A stretch of DNA of 64,000 nucleotides from Streptomyces caniferus (GCF_009811555.1 NZ_BLIN01000005.1:4349501-4413500); one strand, 5' to 3'. Numbered from the stretch's first letter, positions 1 through 11,972 are shown. A program made the numbers and translations. Notes: a model not told the origin generated them from the letters alone.

Positions 1-54
1 TGGCGCCCGGCAACGGCACGAGCGGACCGCCGCCCGGATCCCGCCGCTCAGTAA
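1..54 (+). CDS. possible 3' end of an upstream gene
   Basis: Frame 1 is open from the window edge to TAA at 52-54, giving a tail ending RPDPAAQ. Only 17 codons are visible and no family can be recognised. A GC-rich hairpin follows 9 bases after the stop, as expected for a gene end. It could equally be chance, since short open stretches are common at this GC content. Confidence 0.2.
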   Translation, partial: WRPATARADRRPDPAAQ

Positions 55-62
55 GATGCCCC

Positions 63-85
63 GGTGTCCCGGCCGGCGGGACACC
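63..85. terminator. GC hairpin before the blaI-like gene
   Basis: GGTGTCCC and GGGACACC form an 8-bp perfect stem around a 7-base loop. It sits between the putative upstream gene end and the repressor gene at 108. There is no T-run, which is normal for actinobacterial terminators. It does not carry the TACA/TGTA half-sites expected of a BlaI operator, so termination is the more likely role. Confidence 0.35.
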
Positions 86-107
86 CGGCGCGACGGGAGG
101 CGACGGC

Positions 108-629
108 ATGGGCGGGAAGTCCTTCGGGACCTTCGGCGGCTCCGGACGGGAGCGCGCCCGCAGGCGGGGCCAGGGCCAGCTGGAGGCCCAGGTGCTGGCC
201 GCGCTGCACCACTCGCCGGGCCCGGCCACCGCCGCCTGGGTGCAGGAACGGCTCGGCGGCGACCTCGCGTACACGACCGTGATGACGATCCTGTCCCGGC
301 TGCACGCCAAGCAGGCCGTCACCCGCGAGCGGTCCGGCCGTGCCTACGTGTGGACCCCGGCCGCCGACGAGGCCGGGCTCGCCGCCCTGCGGATGCGCCG
401 CGTCCTGGACGGCGAACCGGACCGGGACGCCGTCCTGACCAGCTTCGTCTCCGCGCTCTCCACCCACGACGAGCAATTGCTGCGCGCCCTCCTCGACCGC
501 GACGCGGCCGACGGCCCCGGAGCGGCCGACGCCCCCACGACCGCCGACGACCCGGCCCCGGCACAGGGGCCCGGCGCGGCCCCGGCCCCCGGCCGGCACC
601 ACCCCTCGGACGAAGCACGCGGAGGCTGA
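108..629 (+). CDS. BlaI/MecI/CopY-family transcriptional repressor
   Basis: A 173-residue protein with a winged-helix domain at about residues 20-85 (LEAQVLAALH, then TTVMTILSRLHAKQAVTRE, the family's recognition-helix and wing region). A short helical dimerisation stretch and a disordered Ala/Pro/Asp-rich tail follow. BlaI-family repressors bind TACA/TGTA dyads and are released by proteolysis triggered through an M56 membrane protease. The next gene, 3 bases downstream with its own GGAGG, is exactly such a protease, so the two form a BlaI-BlaR1-like pair. No beta-lactamase is adjacent, so the controlled target is unknown. A TACA/TGTA dyad at 1671-1686 is the nearest candidate operator. The family call is secure; the signal is not known. 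Confidence 0.9.
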   Translation: MGGKSFGTFGGSGRERARRRGQGQLEAQVLAALHHSPGPATAAWVQERLGGDLAYTTVMTILSRLHAKQAVTRERSGRAYVWTPAADEAGLAALRMRRVLDGEPDRDAVLTSFVSALSTHDEQLLRALLDRDAADGPGAADAPTTADDPAPAQGPGAAPAPGRHHPSDEARGG

Positions 630-632
630 CCG

Positions 633-1598
633 GTGGGCGTCTTCGTGTTCCTGCCGCTCGTCCTGCCGCTCACCGCCCTGCCGATCGCCCGGCTCGCGGA
701 ACAGCACCTCCACCCCCGCGCCACCACCCGCCTGCTGACCCTGCTCGCCGTGGTCCTCGGCCTGTGCAGCACGCTCTGCCTGGCCCTGCTGGTGGTCGTC
801 GGCACCGCCCAACTGCGCGGCAACCCGCTGCCCGACGGCTGGTCGGACCCGGAGGTGCGGGCCGCCGTCCCGTTCGCCGAGGTCGCGGGCGTCGCCGCGA
901 TCCCCCTGCTGGCCACCGCGCTCACCGTGTGCGGCGCCGCGCTGCGCCGGCACCGCCGCATCCGGGCCCGTACCCACCGCGCGCTGGACGGGCTGCCGGC
1001 CGGCGCCGACCCCGCGGTGCTGCCGGACGACGAGCCCTACGCCTACGCCGTGCCCGGCACCCCGGCCCGCCCCGGACGGCCCGCCAGGCCCGGCCGGGTC
1101 GCGGTCTCCCGCGGGATGCTGCGCAGCCTGGACGGCGACGAGCGGCGCGCGCTGTTCGCCCATGAGCACGCGCATCTGCGCTGCCGTCACCATCGCGCCC
1201 TGCTCGCCGTGCGCCTGGCCGGCTGCGTCAACCCGCTGCTGCTGCCGCTGCGTTCCGCGGTCGCCTTCGCCACCGAGCGCTGGGCGGACGAGGAGGCGGC
1301 GCAGGTGGTCGGCGACCGGCGGCTGACCGCGCGGGCGGTCGGCAAGGCGGCGCTGGTCACCCGGACCGCGCCGGAACCCGGCCTGGCGCACTTCGCGGCG
1401 CCCGAACCTGGGCCGGTGCCGCGCCGGGTGGCGGCGCTGCTCGGGCCGGTGCCGCCGGCCCGCCACTGGCCGCCGACGCTGACCCCGGCCGGTCTGGCGG
1501 CCCTGGTCGCTGCGGCGGGCACGGCCGCCTCCGCGGTCTCCGCGCTCAACGCAGCGGTAGCGCTGTTCGTTGTTCTGAAGGCGGCAACGCCGCTCTAG
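633..1598 (+). CDS. M56-family membrane metallopeptidase (BlaR1-like)
   Basis: A 321-residue integral membrane protein. GTG at 633 is preceded by GGAGG at 7-base spacing. Transmembrane segments lie at about residues 3-20, 35-60, 88-108 and near the C-terminus (about 285-315). The zinc-protease motif HEHAH (HExxH) starts at residue 177, and a downstream ERWADEEA supplies the likely third ligand Glu. This is the M56 arrangement, with the active site on the cytoplasmic face. Unlike true BlaR1 it lacks a C-terminal penicillin-binding sensor domain, as is usual for the short actinobacterial paralogues. It is presumed to cleave or inactivate the BlaI-like repressor encoded just upstream. The stimulus is unknown. 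Confidence 0.9.
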   Translation: MGVFVFLPLVLPLTALPIARLAEQHLHPRATTRLLTLLAVVLGLCSTLCLALLVVVGTAQLRGNPLPDGWSDPEVRAAVPFAEVAGVAAIPLLATALTVCGAALRRHRRIRARTHRALDGLPAGADPAVLPDDEPYAYAVPGTPARPGRPARPGRVAVSRGMLRSLDGDERRALFAHEHAHLRCRHHRALLAVRLAGCVNPLLLPLRSAVAFATERWADEEAAQVVGDRRLTARAVGKAALVTRTAPEPGLAHFAAPEPGPVPRRVAALLGPVPPARHWPPTLTPAGLAALVAAAGTAASAVSALNAAVALFVVLKAATPL

Positions 1599-1670
1599 GG
1601 GCACACTGACCCTTGACCCACCGGAGCGCACGGCGCACCGCGCGGTGTGCGCCGCCCGCACCAGGCAACT

Positions 1671-1686
1671 TCTACACCTCTGTAGA
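1671..1686. promoter_or_regulatory. candidate BlaI-type operator (TCTACA-N4-TGTAGA)
   Basis: A perfect 6-bp inverted repeat, TCTACA CCTC TGTAGA, carries the TACA/TGTA half-sites that define BlaI/MecI operators. It lies 73 bases after the M56 protease gene and 55 bases before the ATG at 1741. A TAGAGT hexamer at 1695-1700 could be a -10 element. The placement suggests that the small gene at 1741, and perhaps the LCP gene after it, are targets of the neighbouring repressor. This is inference from sequence pattern only. Confidence 0.45.
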
Positions 1687-1740
1687 CCTTGCCGGTAGAG
1701 TGGCGGCCCACATGCGCAACAGGCGTGGCCGGAGGGGGAG

Positions 1741-1989
1741 ATGGCAACGAGGTGCGGACTCCTGACCTGGGACTGCCCGCCTCCAGAGGCGGAGGTGCGA
1801 TGGGTCTATCAGCCGGTGGAGGTCCAATACCCGGACGGCCGGTGGACGTTGGGGCGGATCAATGCCTGGTGGACGGACGGCGCAGGCGAGTTGTGGTGCC
1901 GGCTGCGCACCCTGCCGGGCAGCGCGCGCCCGCAGTGGCTGCGTTACGACCCCGAGTCCATCCTGCTGCTGCCCAGCACCGGCATCTGA
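1741..1989 (+). CDS. small conserved-looking hypothetical protein (82 aa)
   Basis: An 82-residue soluble protein with a strong ribosome-binding purine run (GGAGGGGG) directly before its ATG. It is rich in Trp and aromatic residues (VRWVYQPVEVQYPDGRW, INAWW, ELWCRLR, WLRYDPESILLL), which suggests a compact beta-barrel fold, possibly SH3- or Tudor-like. No signal peptide or membrane helix is present. I do not recognise the family. Position after the BlaI/M56 pair and behind the TACA/TGTA dyad makes it a possible target of that repressor. The RBS and codon pattern make it likely real. Confidence 0.65.
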   Translation: MATRCGLLTWDCPPPEAEVRWVYQPVEVQYPDGRWTLGRINAWWTDGAGELWCRLRTLPGSARPQWLRYDPESILLLPSTGI

Positions 1990-2091
1990 CCCGCGCTCTC
2001 CCGCCGACTCGGCCGGCACTCCCGGCCGCCGTTGCCGCCCCCTCCCCCGTACCGCACCACCAGTATCAGAAGGACCAGAAGGGCCATCGGC

Positions 2092-3621
2092 GTGCATGAC
2101 AGGCAGACGCACCAGCAGACGGCCCGGCGGGGCACCGGCGGCGCATCCGGACCGTCCCGTACCACCGGCGACGCCGGCCCCGGCCGCGCCGGCTCCCGCG
2201 CGTCCGGCGGCGGCTCGCGCCGCAGACCGCCCGGCCCGGCCCGCGGATCCGGCGACGGCTCCCGCCGGGCGGGCGGTACGGGCAAGCTGAGGATGACCCG
2301 CCGCGGCCGCATCCTCGCCTGGACCGGCGGCGCGCTCGGCGTGCTGCTGCTCGGCACGGCCGGCGTCGGGGCGTGGGTCTACCAGCACCTGGACGGCAAC
2401 ATCCACGGCGCGGACATCCAGGTCGACGGCGCCCGGCCGGTGAACCTCAGCCCCGGCTCCAAGAACATCCTGGTCGTCGGCTCCGACAGCCGCGCGGGCG
2501 CCAACGCCAAGTACGGCAAGGGCCTGACCACCATGCAGTCGGACACGCTGATGGTGGTGCACATCGCCGCCAACCGTAAGTGGGCCACCGCCCTGTCGTT
2601 CCCCCGGGACTCCTGGGTGCAGATCCCCGCCTGCACCCGCGGCAACGGCTCCAAGTCGTCCCCGCACCACTTCAAGATCAACGAGGCGTTCTCGATCGGC
2701 GGTGACTCCGGCGAGATCCGCAAGGCCGCGGCCTGCACCATCAAGACCGTCGAGAAGAACACCGGGCTGCGCATCGACCACTTCACCTCGGTCGACTTCC
2801 AGGGCTTCAAGGGGATGGTCAACGCGCTGGGCGGCATAGAGGTCTGCCCCAAGCACGCCATCCACGACAAGAAGGCCCACCTCGACATGGACGCGGGCTG
2901 CCAGAACGTCCGGGACGAGAAGGCGCTCGGCTACGTCCGCACCCGCTACAGCGTCGGCGACGGCTCCGACCTCGGCCGCATCGGCCGCCAGCAGGAGTTC
3001 ATGAAGGCCCTGGGCGCCAAGGCGCAGGCCAAGCTCACCAGCCCCGGCGAGCTCTACGACTTCCTGGACTCGGCGACCAAGTCGATCACCACCGACAAGG
3101 ACCTGGCCGGTCTCAAGCCGCTCTACGACCTGGCCTCGACCGTCAAGGACATCCCCACCGACCGCCTGACCTTCCTGACCGTCCCCAACTACTACCGCGA
3201 GTCCGACGTCCCCACCGACAAGGCCAATGTGGTCTGGCAGTATCCGCAGGCCGGCCAGCTCTTCAGCGACCTCGCGCACGACCGCGAGATCGGCGCCGCC
3301 GGAAAGAAGAAGCTGGCCGAGGCCGCCAAGAACCCGGTGACCGCGCGCTCCGTGCAGGTCCGCGTCCTCAACGGCACCGGCGTCTCCGGCCGGGCCGCCT
3401 CCGCGGCCGAGCAGCTGCGCAGGCTGGGTTTCACCGTCGTCGGGACCGGCAACGCCCCGGCGACGGACAAGACCACCATCAGCTACCCGGCCGCGCTCAA
3501 GGCACAGAGCACCGTCCTCGCCGGCCGCCTCGACGGCACCAAGGCGACGGAGTCGGCCGCCGCGGCACCGGGCGCGTTGACACTGACGATCGGGCCGGAT
3601 TTCCCGGCCGAGACGCACTGA
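2092..3621 (+). CDS. LytR-CpsA-Psr (LCP) family cell-wall polymer ligase
   Basis: LCP enzymes move undecaprenyl-phosphate-linked anionic glycopolymers onto peptidoglycan at the outer membrane face. From GTG 2092 the protein is 509 residues: an Arg/Gly/Pro-rich cytoplasmic tail (1-65), one transmembrane helix (about 74-92), an extracellular LCP domain (about 110-345) with VVGSDSRAG, SDTLMVVHI and SFPRDSWVQIP carrying conserved Asp/Arg residues, then a LytR_C domain (about 420-480, VQVRVLNGTGVSGRAA). GTG 2092 was chosen over ATG 2032 because AGAAGGG precedes it at reasonable spacing. ATG 2293, just before the membrane helix, is an alternative. The gene is followed convergently by a DUF1876 gene. 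The family call is secure; the exact polymer is not known. Confidence 0.9.
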   Translation: MHDRQTHQQTARRGTGGASGPSRTTGDAGPGRAGSRASGGGSRRRPPGPARGSGDGSRRAGGTGKLRMTRRGRILAWTGGALGVLLLGTAGVGAWVYQHLDGNIHGADIQVDGARPVNLSPGSKNILVVGSDSRAGANAKYGKGLTTMQSDTLMVVHIAANRKWATALSFPRDSWVQIPACTRGNGSKSSPHHFKINEAFSIGGDSGEIRKAAACTIKTVEKNTGLRIDHFTSVDFQGFKGMVNALGGIEVCPKHAIHDKKAHLDMDAGCQNVRDEKALGYVRTRYSVGDGSDLGRIGRQQEFMKALGAKAQAKLTSPGELYDFLDSATKSITTDKDLAGLKPLYDLASTVKDIPTDRLTFLTVPNYYRESDVPTDKANVVWQYPQAGQLFSDLAHDREIGAAGKKKLAEAAKNPVTARSVQVRVLNGTGVSGRAASAAEQLRRLGFTVVGTGNAPATDKTTISYPAALKAQSTVLAGRLDGTKATESAAAAPGALTLTIGPDFPAETH

Positions 3622-3718
3622 GGATCCACGGCGCCCTGACCGGCCCGGCGCGCCGCGTCAGGCCGGCAGGGGCGCCGTCCACGGACCGCCGGACGGGCCT
3701 CGGTGGGGGCCGGCGTCC

Positions 3719-3991
3719 TCAGACGCGCAGGCGTTCCACCGGCCGGTCCGTGTGCACCTCGATATCGTGCGCGGCGCGCATCAGCAGCTGATGGCCGAGG
3801 TCCGACATCGCCCGGGCCACCGCCAGCTCGTCCCCGATGGCCGGCACGTTCTCGTCGGCGGGGTTGCAGCGGGCCTCCCCCTGGCCCACCATCTGCCCGC
3901 CCTCCTTGCCGCGCAGCCTGGCCTCGGCCCGGACCTCGCTCTCGGTCTCGGTGATGCTGATCTCGGTCTTCCATGTCTTCGTGGCAGTCAC
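3719..3991 (-). CDS. DUF1876 family protein
   Basis: A 90-residue protein from GTG at 3991, preceded by GAGGAGG at 7-base spacing, which fixes this start over a longer frame. The sequence (KTWKTEISITETE, then AEARLRG, VARAMSDLGHQLLMRAAHDIE) matches my recollection of the DUF1876 family, small actinobacterial proteins with a dsRBD-like alpha-beta fold and no established function. It has no signal peptide and is highly charged, so it is presumably cytosolic. It is convergent with the LCP gene, with no sign of shared regulation. Confidence 0.75.
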   Translation of the reverse strand: MTATKTWKTEISITETESEVRAEARLRGKEGGQMVGQGEARCNPADENVPAIGDELAVARAMSDLGHQLLMRAAHDIEVHTDRPVERLRV

Positions 3992-4115
3992 CGGAAGCCT
4001 CCTCGTCCACCCAGGGGCAGCACGCGAACCGCCCCCACGAAAATCCTCGCACCGGCGTCCGCGGCCCGCACCTGGGGCCTGCCGCACCCCGGCTGTGGGG
4101 TCAGGGGGTGTCACG

Positions 4116-4340
4116 GTGCACGGCGGCAAGCGCGGCCGCCCGGTGGCGCTCCACCGCTCGGTCACCTACCGCGGCGACCGGCCCGCGGCGGCGACGTACC
4201 GGGGCGAGGGCGGCGGTGTGCTGGTGCTCGGCGGCTGCGGGGACGGCTGCTCGCACCTCGGCGTCGCCGACGACCCGCCCGCCCGCTACCGCCTGGACCT
4301 GAGCACCAGCAACGGGGACGTCACGGCACGGCCCGCCTGA
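4116..4340 (+). CDS. hypothetical protein (74 aa)
   Basis: A possible small gene starting at GTG 4116, with AGGGGG about 7 bases upstream. It encodes a glycine-rich product (TYRGEGGGVLVLGGCGDGCSHLG, ending LSTSNGDVTARPA) with two close cysteines but no CxxC knuckle pair. No family is recognised. It lies divergently from the DUF1876 gene and runs convergently into cobN; its stop codon falls inside a strong hairpin. Codon usage is compatible with translation, but the length makes this a moderate call. Confidence 0.4.
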   Translation: MHGGKRGRPVALHRSVTYRGDRPAAATYRGEGGGVLVLGGCGDGCSHLGVADDPPARYRLDLSTSNGDVTARPA

Positions 4341-4362
4341 CGCCGAGGCGTCGGGCGGGCCG
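4329..4362. terminator. bidirectional terminator between the small gene and cobN
   Basis: A 16-bp stem with one mismatch (CGGCCCGCCTGACGCC / GGCGTCGGGCGGGCCG) around a 2-base loop. It begins inside the end of the small plus-strand gene and lies 37 bases beyond the stop of cobN on the minus strand. It is very stable and well placed to end both transcripts. Confidence 0.7.
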
Positions 4363-4398
4363 GGGGCGGCCAAGCGGACGCGCCGCCCCGCCGCGGTG

Positions 4399-8001
<3,603 letters not shown>

Positions 8002-8049
8002 GCGAGCGCAGGCCTTCCTCGGGGTGTCCGCGCCCCGGGTGGTCGTAAG

Positions 8050-8188
8050 GACGGCGGGAGTTCCTGGCTCGCCCGGCAGCTGCCGGGTTCACAGTGGCGG
8101 GACCGCGCCGGATTCTCACCGGGCTTCCTCCCCAGGGCCGTGGCCCCTGCGCCGTCGCTGGCGTCCGGCGGGTCAGCCGACCCACCGA
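8050..8188 (-). promoter_or_regulatory. cobalamin (B12) riboswitch upstream of cobN
   Basis: Read on the minus strand, the leader contains the B12-box core: GAAGCCCGGTGAGAATCCGG (complement of about 8111-8130), then GGTCCCGCCACTGTGA (about 8092-8107), then GAGCCAGGAACTCCCGCC near 8053-8070. These are the conserved blocks of the AdoCbl aptamer. Between the aptamer and the cobN ATG, CGGGG...CCCCG can pair immediately before the GAGGAAGG ribosome site, suggesting translational or transcriptional control. Only the minus-strand gene (cobN) is downstream of it. Confidence 0.93.
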
Positions 8189-8193
8189 CCTGC

Positions 8194-8222
8194 ATAGTAA
8201 GGGCTGTGGACGGGCGAGGTAA
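8194..8222 (-). promoter_or_regulatory. candidate promoter for the riboswitch-cobN transcript
   Basis: On the minus strand a TACTAT hexamer (complement of 8194-8199) sits just upstream of the aptamer, which would place the transcript start near 8187. A poor -35 (CTTACC) lies 17 bases further upstream at 8217-8222. The -10 match is good and the -35 match weak, as is common in streptomycetes. Confidence 0.35.
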
Positions 8223-8299
8223 GCGGGCCTGTGGACAGGCCGCGCGCGGGCCGGACGCCTGGCCGGATCCGGCCCGGATCGGCGCCCGCCCCCGTGGGT

Positions 8300-9670
8300 A
8301 TGCTCGCGGCCATGCCGCCCTCCCCCTCGCCACGGCCCCAGGCCGCCGCACCGCCTCTGCGGGACCGCGGTGACGCCTGCCCGGGAGCGCTGCGGCTGCA
8401 TCCGGCCGCCGACGGCCACCTCGCCCGAATCCGGCTCCCGGCCGGAGATTTGACGGCACGTCAGGCGACGGTCCTGGCCGACGCCGCGGAGCTGCTCGGC
8501 GACGGCCACCTCTCCCTCACCTCCCGCGGCAACGCCGAGATCCGCGGCCTCGCGGAGGGCTGCGGCGGCCGGCTCGCCGCGCTGCTGGACGAGGCCGGTC
8601 TGCTGCCCTCAGCGGCCCACGAACGCATCCGCAACATCCTCGCCTCGCCGCTGGCAGGACTGGACCGGCACACCCCTTCTGACGTGCGGCGGTGGGCCCG
8701 TGAGCTGGATGCGCTGCTCTGTGCGAGCGCGTCCGCGACCGCCCTCTCCGGCCGTTTCCTGTTCGTTCTGGACGACGGACGGGGCGATGTGGCGGCGCTC
8801 GGCGGAGATGTGAGCTTGCTCGCAGAACCGGACGGGACCGGCCCGGCGGGCAGCGCCCTGCTCCGGGTCGGCGACGATCCGGCGGCGCTGCGGATCGCCG
8901 GCCCGGACGCACCGCGCGCCGCGCTCGCCGCCGCCGAGGCCTTCCTGACCGCCGCCGCGGCGAGCGGCAGCGGCGCCTGGCGGGTCCGCGAACTCCCCGA
9001 CGGGCACGGCCTGCGGGCCCCGGACGTGGCCGGGGCACTGCGGTCGGCGGGCATCGAGGCCGCGTACGTGGCCGGGGCGCCCGCATCCGCCACCCGTACC
9101 TCCCCGCCGTACCCGGACTCCGCCGCCCCCGGCATCGTCGAGGGCCCCGACGGCGACCGGGCGCTCTCGGTCCTGGCGCCGCTGGGCCGGCTGTCGGCGG
9201 CCCAGTGGCGGCTGGCGGCCACGATCGCGGCCGACGACGGCTCCGGCGCGCTGCGCCTCACCCCGTGGCGCGGCATCGTCCTGCCCGGCCTGTCGGCCGC
9301 CGCGGCACCCGGCCGGCTGGCGGAGCTCGGCGCCGCCGGTCTGATCACCGACCCGGCCTCCCCCTGGCACCGCCTCGGCGCCTGTACCGGCCGCCCCGGC
9401 TGCGCCAAGTCCCGCACCGACGTACGCGCCGACGCCACGGCCGCCGTCGCCGCCGGCACGGCCGTCCCGGGCGACGCACCCGCCGGCCCTCCGGGGCTCC
9501 CCGTCTACTGGTCGGGCTGCGAACGCCGCTGCGGTCACCCGCACGGCACCTGGGTCGACGTGCTGGCCACGACGGCGGGCTACCGGGTAGCACTGGTATC
9601 GCCGGACGCCGCACCGGACACGGCACCGCCCGCCACCCGCACCACGGCGGCCCCGCCCCCGGCCCCATGA
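8300..9670 (+). CDS. cobG: precorrin-3B synthase CobG
   Basis: The oxygen-dependent monooxygenase of the aerobic corrin pathway that turns precorrin-3A into precorrin-3B. The 456-residue protein has the sulfite/nitrite-reductase-like duplicated fold. The Fe4S4-binding cysteines are C362 and C368 (C-x5-C in ACTGRPGCAKSRTD) and C407 and C411 (C-x3-C in GCERRCGHP). The N-terminal half carries LSLTSRGNAEIRGL, typical of this superfamily. ATG 8300 or ATG 8312 is the likely start; neither has a strong Shine-Dalgarno, and an upstream in-frame ATG at 8231 lies within the promoter region. It is followed by cobH after a Pro-codon-like C-rich spacer of 95 bases, probably in one transcript with cobH and cobIJ. 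Confidence 0.9.
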   Translation: MLAAMPPSPSPRPQAAAPPLRDRGDACPGALRLHPAADGHLARIRLPAGDLTARQATVLADAAELLGDGHLSLTSRGNAEIRGLAEGCGGRLAALLDEAGLLPSAAHERIRNILASPLAGLDRHTPSDVRRWARELDALLCASASATALSGRFLFVLDDGRGDVAALGGDVSLLAEPDGTGPAGSALLRVGDDPAALRIAGPDAPRAALAAAEAFLTAAAASGSGAWRVRELPDGHGLRAPDVAGALRSAGIEAAYVAGAPASATRTSPPYPDSAAPGIVEGPDGDRALSVLAPLGRLSAAQWRLAATIAADDGSGALRLTPWRGIVLPGLSAAAAPGRLAELGAAGLITDPASPWHRLGACTGRPGCAKSRTDVRADATAAVAAGTAVPGDAPAGPPGLPVYWSGCERRCGHPHGTWVDVLATTAGYRVALVSPDAAPDTAPPATRTTAAPPPAP

Positions 9671-9765
9671 ACCGCCCCGAGCTCCCCGCACCACCGCCCC
9701 ATGAACCACCCGAGCCCTCCGCACCGCCCCCGAGCCCTCCCGCACCCGACACCCCCGAGGCCTAA

Positions 9766-10398
9766 GTGACCGCGTTCGACTACGAGAAGGACGGTGCGGC
9801 GATCTACCGCCAGTCCTTCGCCACCATCCGCGCCGAGGCGGCCCTCGACGGCCTGCCCGCCGACGTCAGCCAGGTCACGGTCCGCATGATCCACGCCTGC
9901 GGCATGGTCGACCTGGTCCGCGACCTGGCCTTCACCCCCGACGTGGTGGCCGCCGCCCGCAAGGCCCTGCACGCCGGTGCCCCGATCCTCTGCGACGCCA
10001 ACATGGTCGCCAGCGGCGTCACCCGTAAGCGGCTGCCGGCGAACAACGACGTGCTGTGCACCCTGACCGATCCGTCGGTCCCCGACCTGGCCGCCCGGAT
10101 GGGGACCACCCGCAGCGCCGCGGCCCTCGAACTGTGGCGGGACCGGATGGAAGGCGCCGTGGTCGCGTTCGGCAACGCCCCCACCGCCCTCTTCCGGTTC
10201 CTCGAAATGATCGAGGAAGGCGCGCCCCGCCCGGCCGCCGTCATCGGCATACCCGTGGGCTTCATCGGCGCCGCCGAGTCCAAGGACGCGCTGATCGCCC
10301 ATCCGTCGAAGCTGGACCACATCGTGGTGCGCGGACGCCGGGGCGGCAGCGCCATGGCCGCGGCCGCGATCAACGCCATGGCAAGCGAGGAAGAGTAA
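9766..10398 (+). CDS. cobH: precorrin-8X methylmutase CobH
   Basis: Catalyses the C-11 to C-12 methyl migration that converts precorrin-8X to hydrogenobyrinic acid. The 210-residue product has the family length. The catalytic histidine in [11 protein letters not shown] is residue 43, the position known from characterised CobH. Other matches are [20 protein letters not shown] and [19 protein letters not shown]. The start is GTG 9766, with GAGG shortly upstream. The stop is 2 bases before the cobIJ start, so the two are co-translated or closely coupled. Confidence 0.95.
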   Translation: MTAFDYEKDGAAIYRQSFATIRAEAALDGLPADVSQVTVRMIHACGMVDLVRDLAFTPDVVAAARKALHAGAPILCDANMVASGVTRKRLPANNDVLCTLTDPSVPDLAARMGTTRSAAALELWRDRMEGAVVAFGNAPTALFRFLEMIEEGAPRPAAVIGIPVGFIGAAESKDALIAHPSKLDHIVVRGRRGGSAMAAAAINAMASEEE

Positions 10399-10400
10399 GC

Positions 10401-11972
10401 GTGAGCGAGCAGCAGGCAACCGGTGACGGCAGCGCCGCGACGACGACCGGCGCGGGCCGCCTCTACGGGGTCGGCCTCGGCCCCGGCGACCCGTCCCTCA
10501 TGACGGTCCGGGCCGTCCAGATCATCGGCCGGGCCGATGTCATCGCCTATCACAGCGCCCGCCACGGACGCTCGATCGCGCGCTCCATCGCCGCCGAGCA
10601 CCTGCGCGCCGACCACATCGAGGAGGCGCTGGTCTACCCGGTCACCACCGAGTCGACCGACCACCCCGGCGGCTACCGGGGCGCCCTGGACGAGTTCTAC
10701 GAGTCCGCGGCCGCCCGCCTCGCCGTCCACCTCGACGCCGGCCGCACCGTCGCCGTCATCTCCGAGGGCGACCCGCTCTTCTACGGCTCCTATCAGCACA
10801 TGCACAAGCGGCTGGCGCACCGCTACCCGACCGAGGTCATCCCCGGCGTCACGTCCGTCAGCGCCGCCGCGGCCCGCCTGGGCAAGCCGCTCGCCGAGGC
10901 CGACGAGGTCCTGACGATCCTTCCCGGCACGCTTCCGGAGGAGGAGTTGACCGCCCGCCTGGCCTCGACCGACACCGCCGTCGTCATGAAGCTGGGCCGC
11001 ACCTTCCCCACCGTCCGCCGCGCCATGGACCGCGCCGGCCGCCTCCCCGAGGCCCACTACGTCGAGCGCGCCACCATGTCCGGCGAGCGCACGCGGAAGC
11101 TGGCGGAGATCGATGCGGACACCGTCCCGTACTTCTCCGTCGCGGTCGTCCCCAGCCGCGTCGCCGAGCAGTCCTACCGCGCGCCCGGAGCGGAGGCCGA
11201 CGAGGCCACCGCGTCTGCCGGTCCGGGCGAAGTGGTGGTCGTCGGCACCGGCCCGGCCGGCCCCCTCTGGCTGACCCCCGAGTCCCGCGGTGCCCTGGCC
11301 GCCGCCGAAGACCTCGTCGGCTACACCACCTACCTCGACCGCGTCCCGCGGCGCCCCGGCCAGCGCCGCCACGCCTCCGACAACAAGGTCGAGTCCGAAC
11401 GCGCCGAGCTCGCCCTCGACCTGGCCCGGCGCGGCCGCCGGGTGGCCGTGGTCTCCGGCGGCGACCCCGGCATCTTCGCCATGGCCACCGCCGTCCTGGA
11501 GGTCGCCTCCCAGGACCCGTACCGCGCCATCCCCGTACGCGTCCTCCCGGGCGTCACCGCAGCCAACGCCGCCGCCGCCCGCGCCGGCGCCCCGCTCGGC
11601 CACGACTACGCGGTCATCTCCCTCTCCGACCGCCTCAAGCCCTGGGAAGTCATCGCCGAACGCCTCCACGCGGCGGCCTCCGCCGACCTGGCCCTCGCCC
11701 TCTACAACCCCGGCTCGCGCACCCGCACCTGGCAGGTCGGCAAGGCCCGCGAACTCCTCCTGGAGCACCGCGCCCCCGACACCCCGGTCATCCTCGCCCG
11801 CGACATCGGCGGTCCCGAGGAATCCGTCCGCACGGTGCACCTGGCCGACCTCGACCCGCACCAGGTCGACATGCGCACGCTCCTGATCGTCGGCTCGTCC
11901 CAGACCCAGGCGGTCCGGCGTGACGACGGCACGGAGATCGTGTGGACGCCGCGGAGGTATCCGGAGGGGTGA
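10401..11972 (+). CDS. cobIJ: fused CobI-CobJ: precorrin-2 C20- and precorrin-3B C17-methyltransferase
   Basis: A 523-residue fusion of two SAM-dependent tetrapyrrole methylases. The N-terminal CobI half (about 20-265) starts with LYGVGLGPGDPSLMTVRAVQ and carries VISEGDPLFYGSYQHMH and GVTSVSAAAARLGKPLAEADEVLTILP. The C-terminal CobJ half (about 275-515) starts with VVVVGTGPAGPLWLTPE and carries AVVSGGDPGIFAMA and LPGVTAANAAAARAGAPLGHDYAVISLSDRLKPW. CobI adds the C20 methyl; CobJ adds the C17 methyl with ring contraction, acting on the CobG product. The start is GTG 10401, two bases after the cobH stop. Such fusions are known in actinobacteria. Confidence 0.95.
   Translation: MSEQQATGDGSAATTTGAGRLYGVGLGPGDPSLMTVRAVQIIGRADVIAYHSARHGRSIARSIAAEHLRADHIEEALVYPVTTESTDHPGGYRGALDEFYESAAARLAVHLDAGRTVAVISEGDPLFYGSYQHMHKRLAHRYPTEVIPGVTSVSAAAARLGKPLAEADEVLTILPGTLPEEELTARLASTDTAVVMKLGRTFPTVRRAMDRAGRLPEAHYVERATMSGERTRKLAEIDADTVPYFSVAVVPSRVAEQSYRAPGAEADEATASAGPGEVVVVGTGPAGPLWLTPESRGALAAAEDLVGYTTYLDRVPRRPGQRRHASDNKVESERAELALDLARRGRRVAVVSGGDPGIFAMATAVLEVASQDPYRAIPVRVLPGVTAANAAAARAGAPLGHDYAVISLSDRLKPWEVIAERLHAAASADLALALYNPGSRTRTWQVGKARELLLEHRAPDTPVILARDIGGPEESVRTVHLADLDPHQVDMRTLLIVGSSQTQAVRRDDGTEIVWTPRRYPEG

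Noticed and set aside
9671..9765. Possible extension of CobG through the C-rich spacer before cobH
   Set aside because: The frame would have to shift to reach the Pro-rich sequence; family length is already met at 9670.
9804..11861. 685-codon minus-strand frame opposite cobH and cobIJ
   Set aside because: Antisense shadow of two confidently identified genes.
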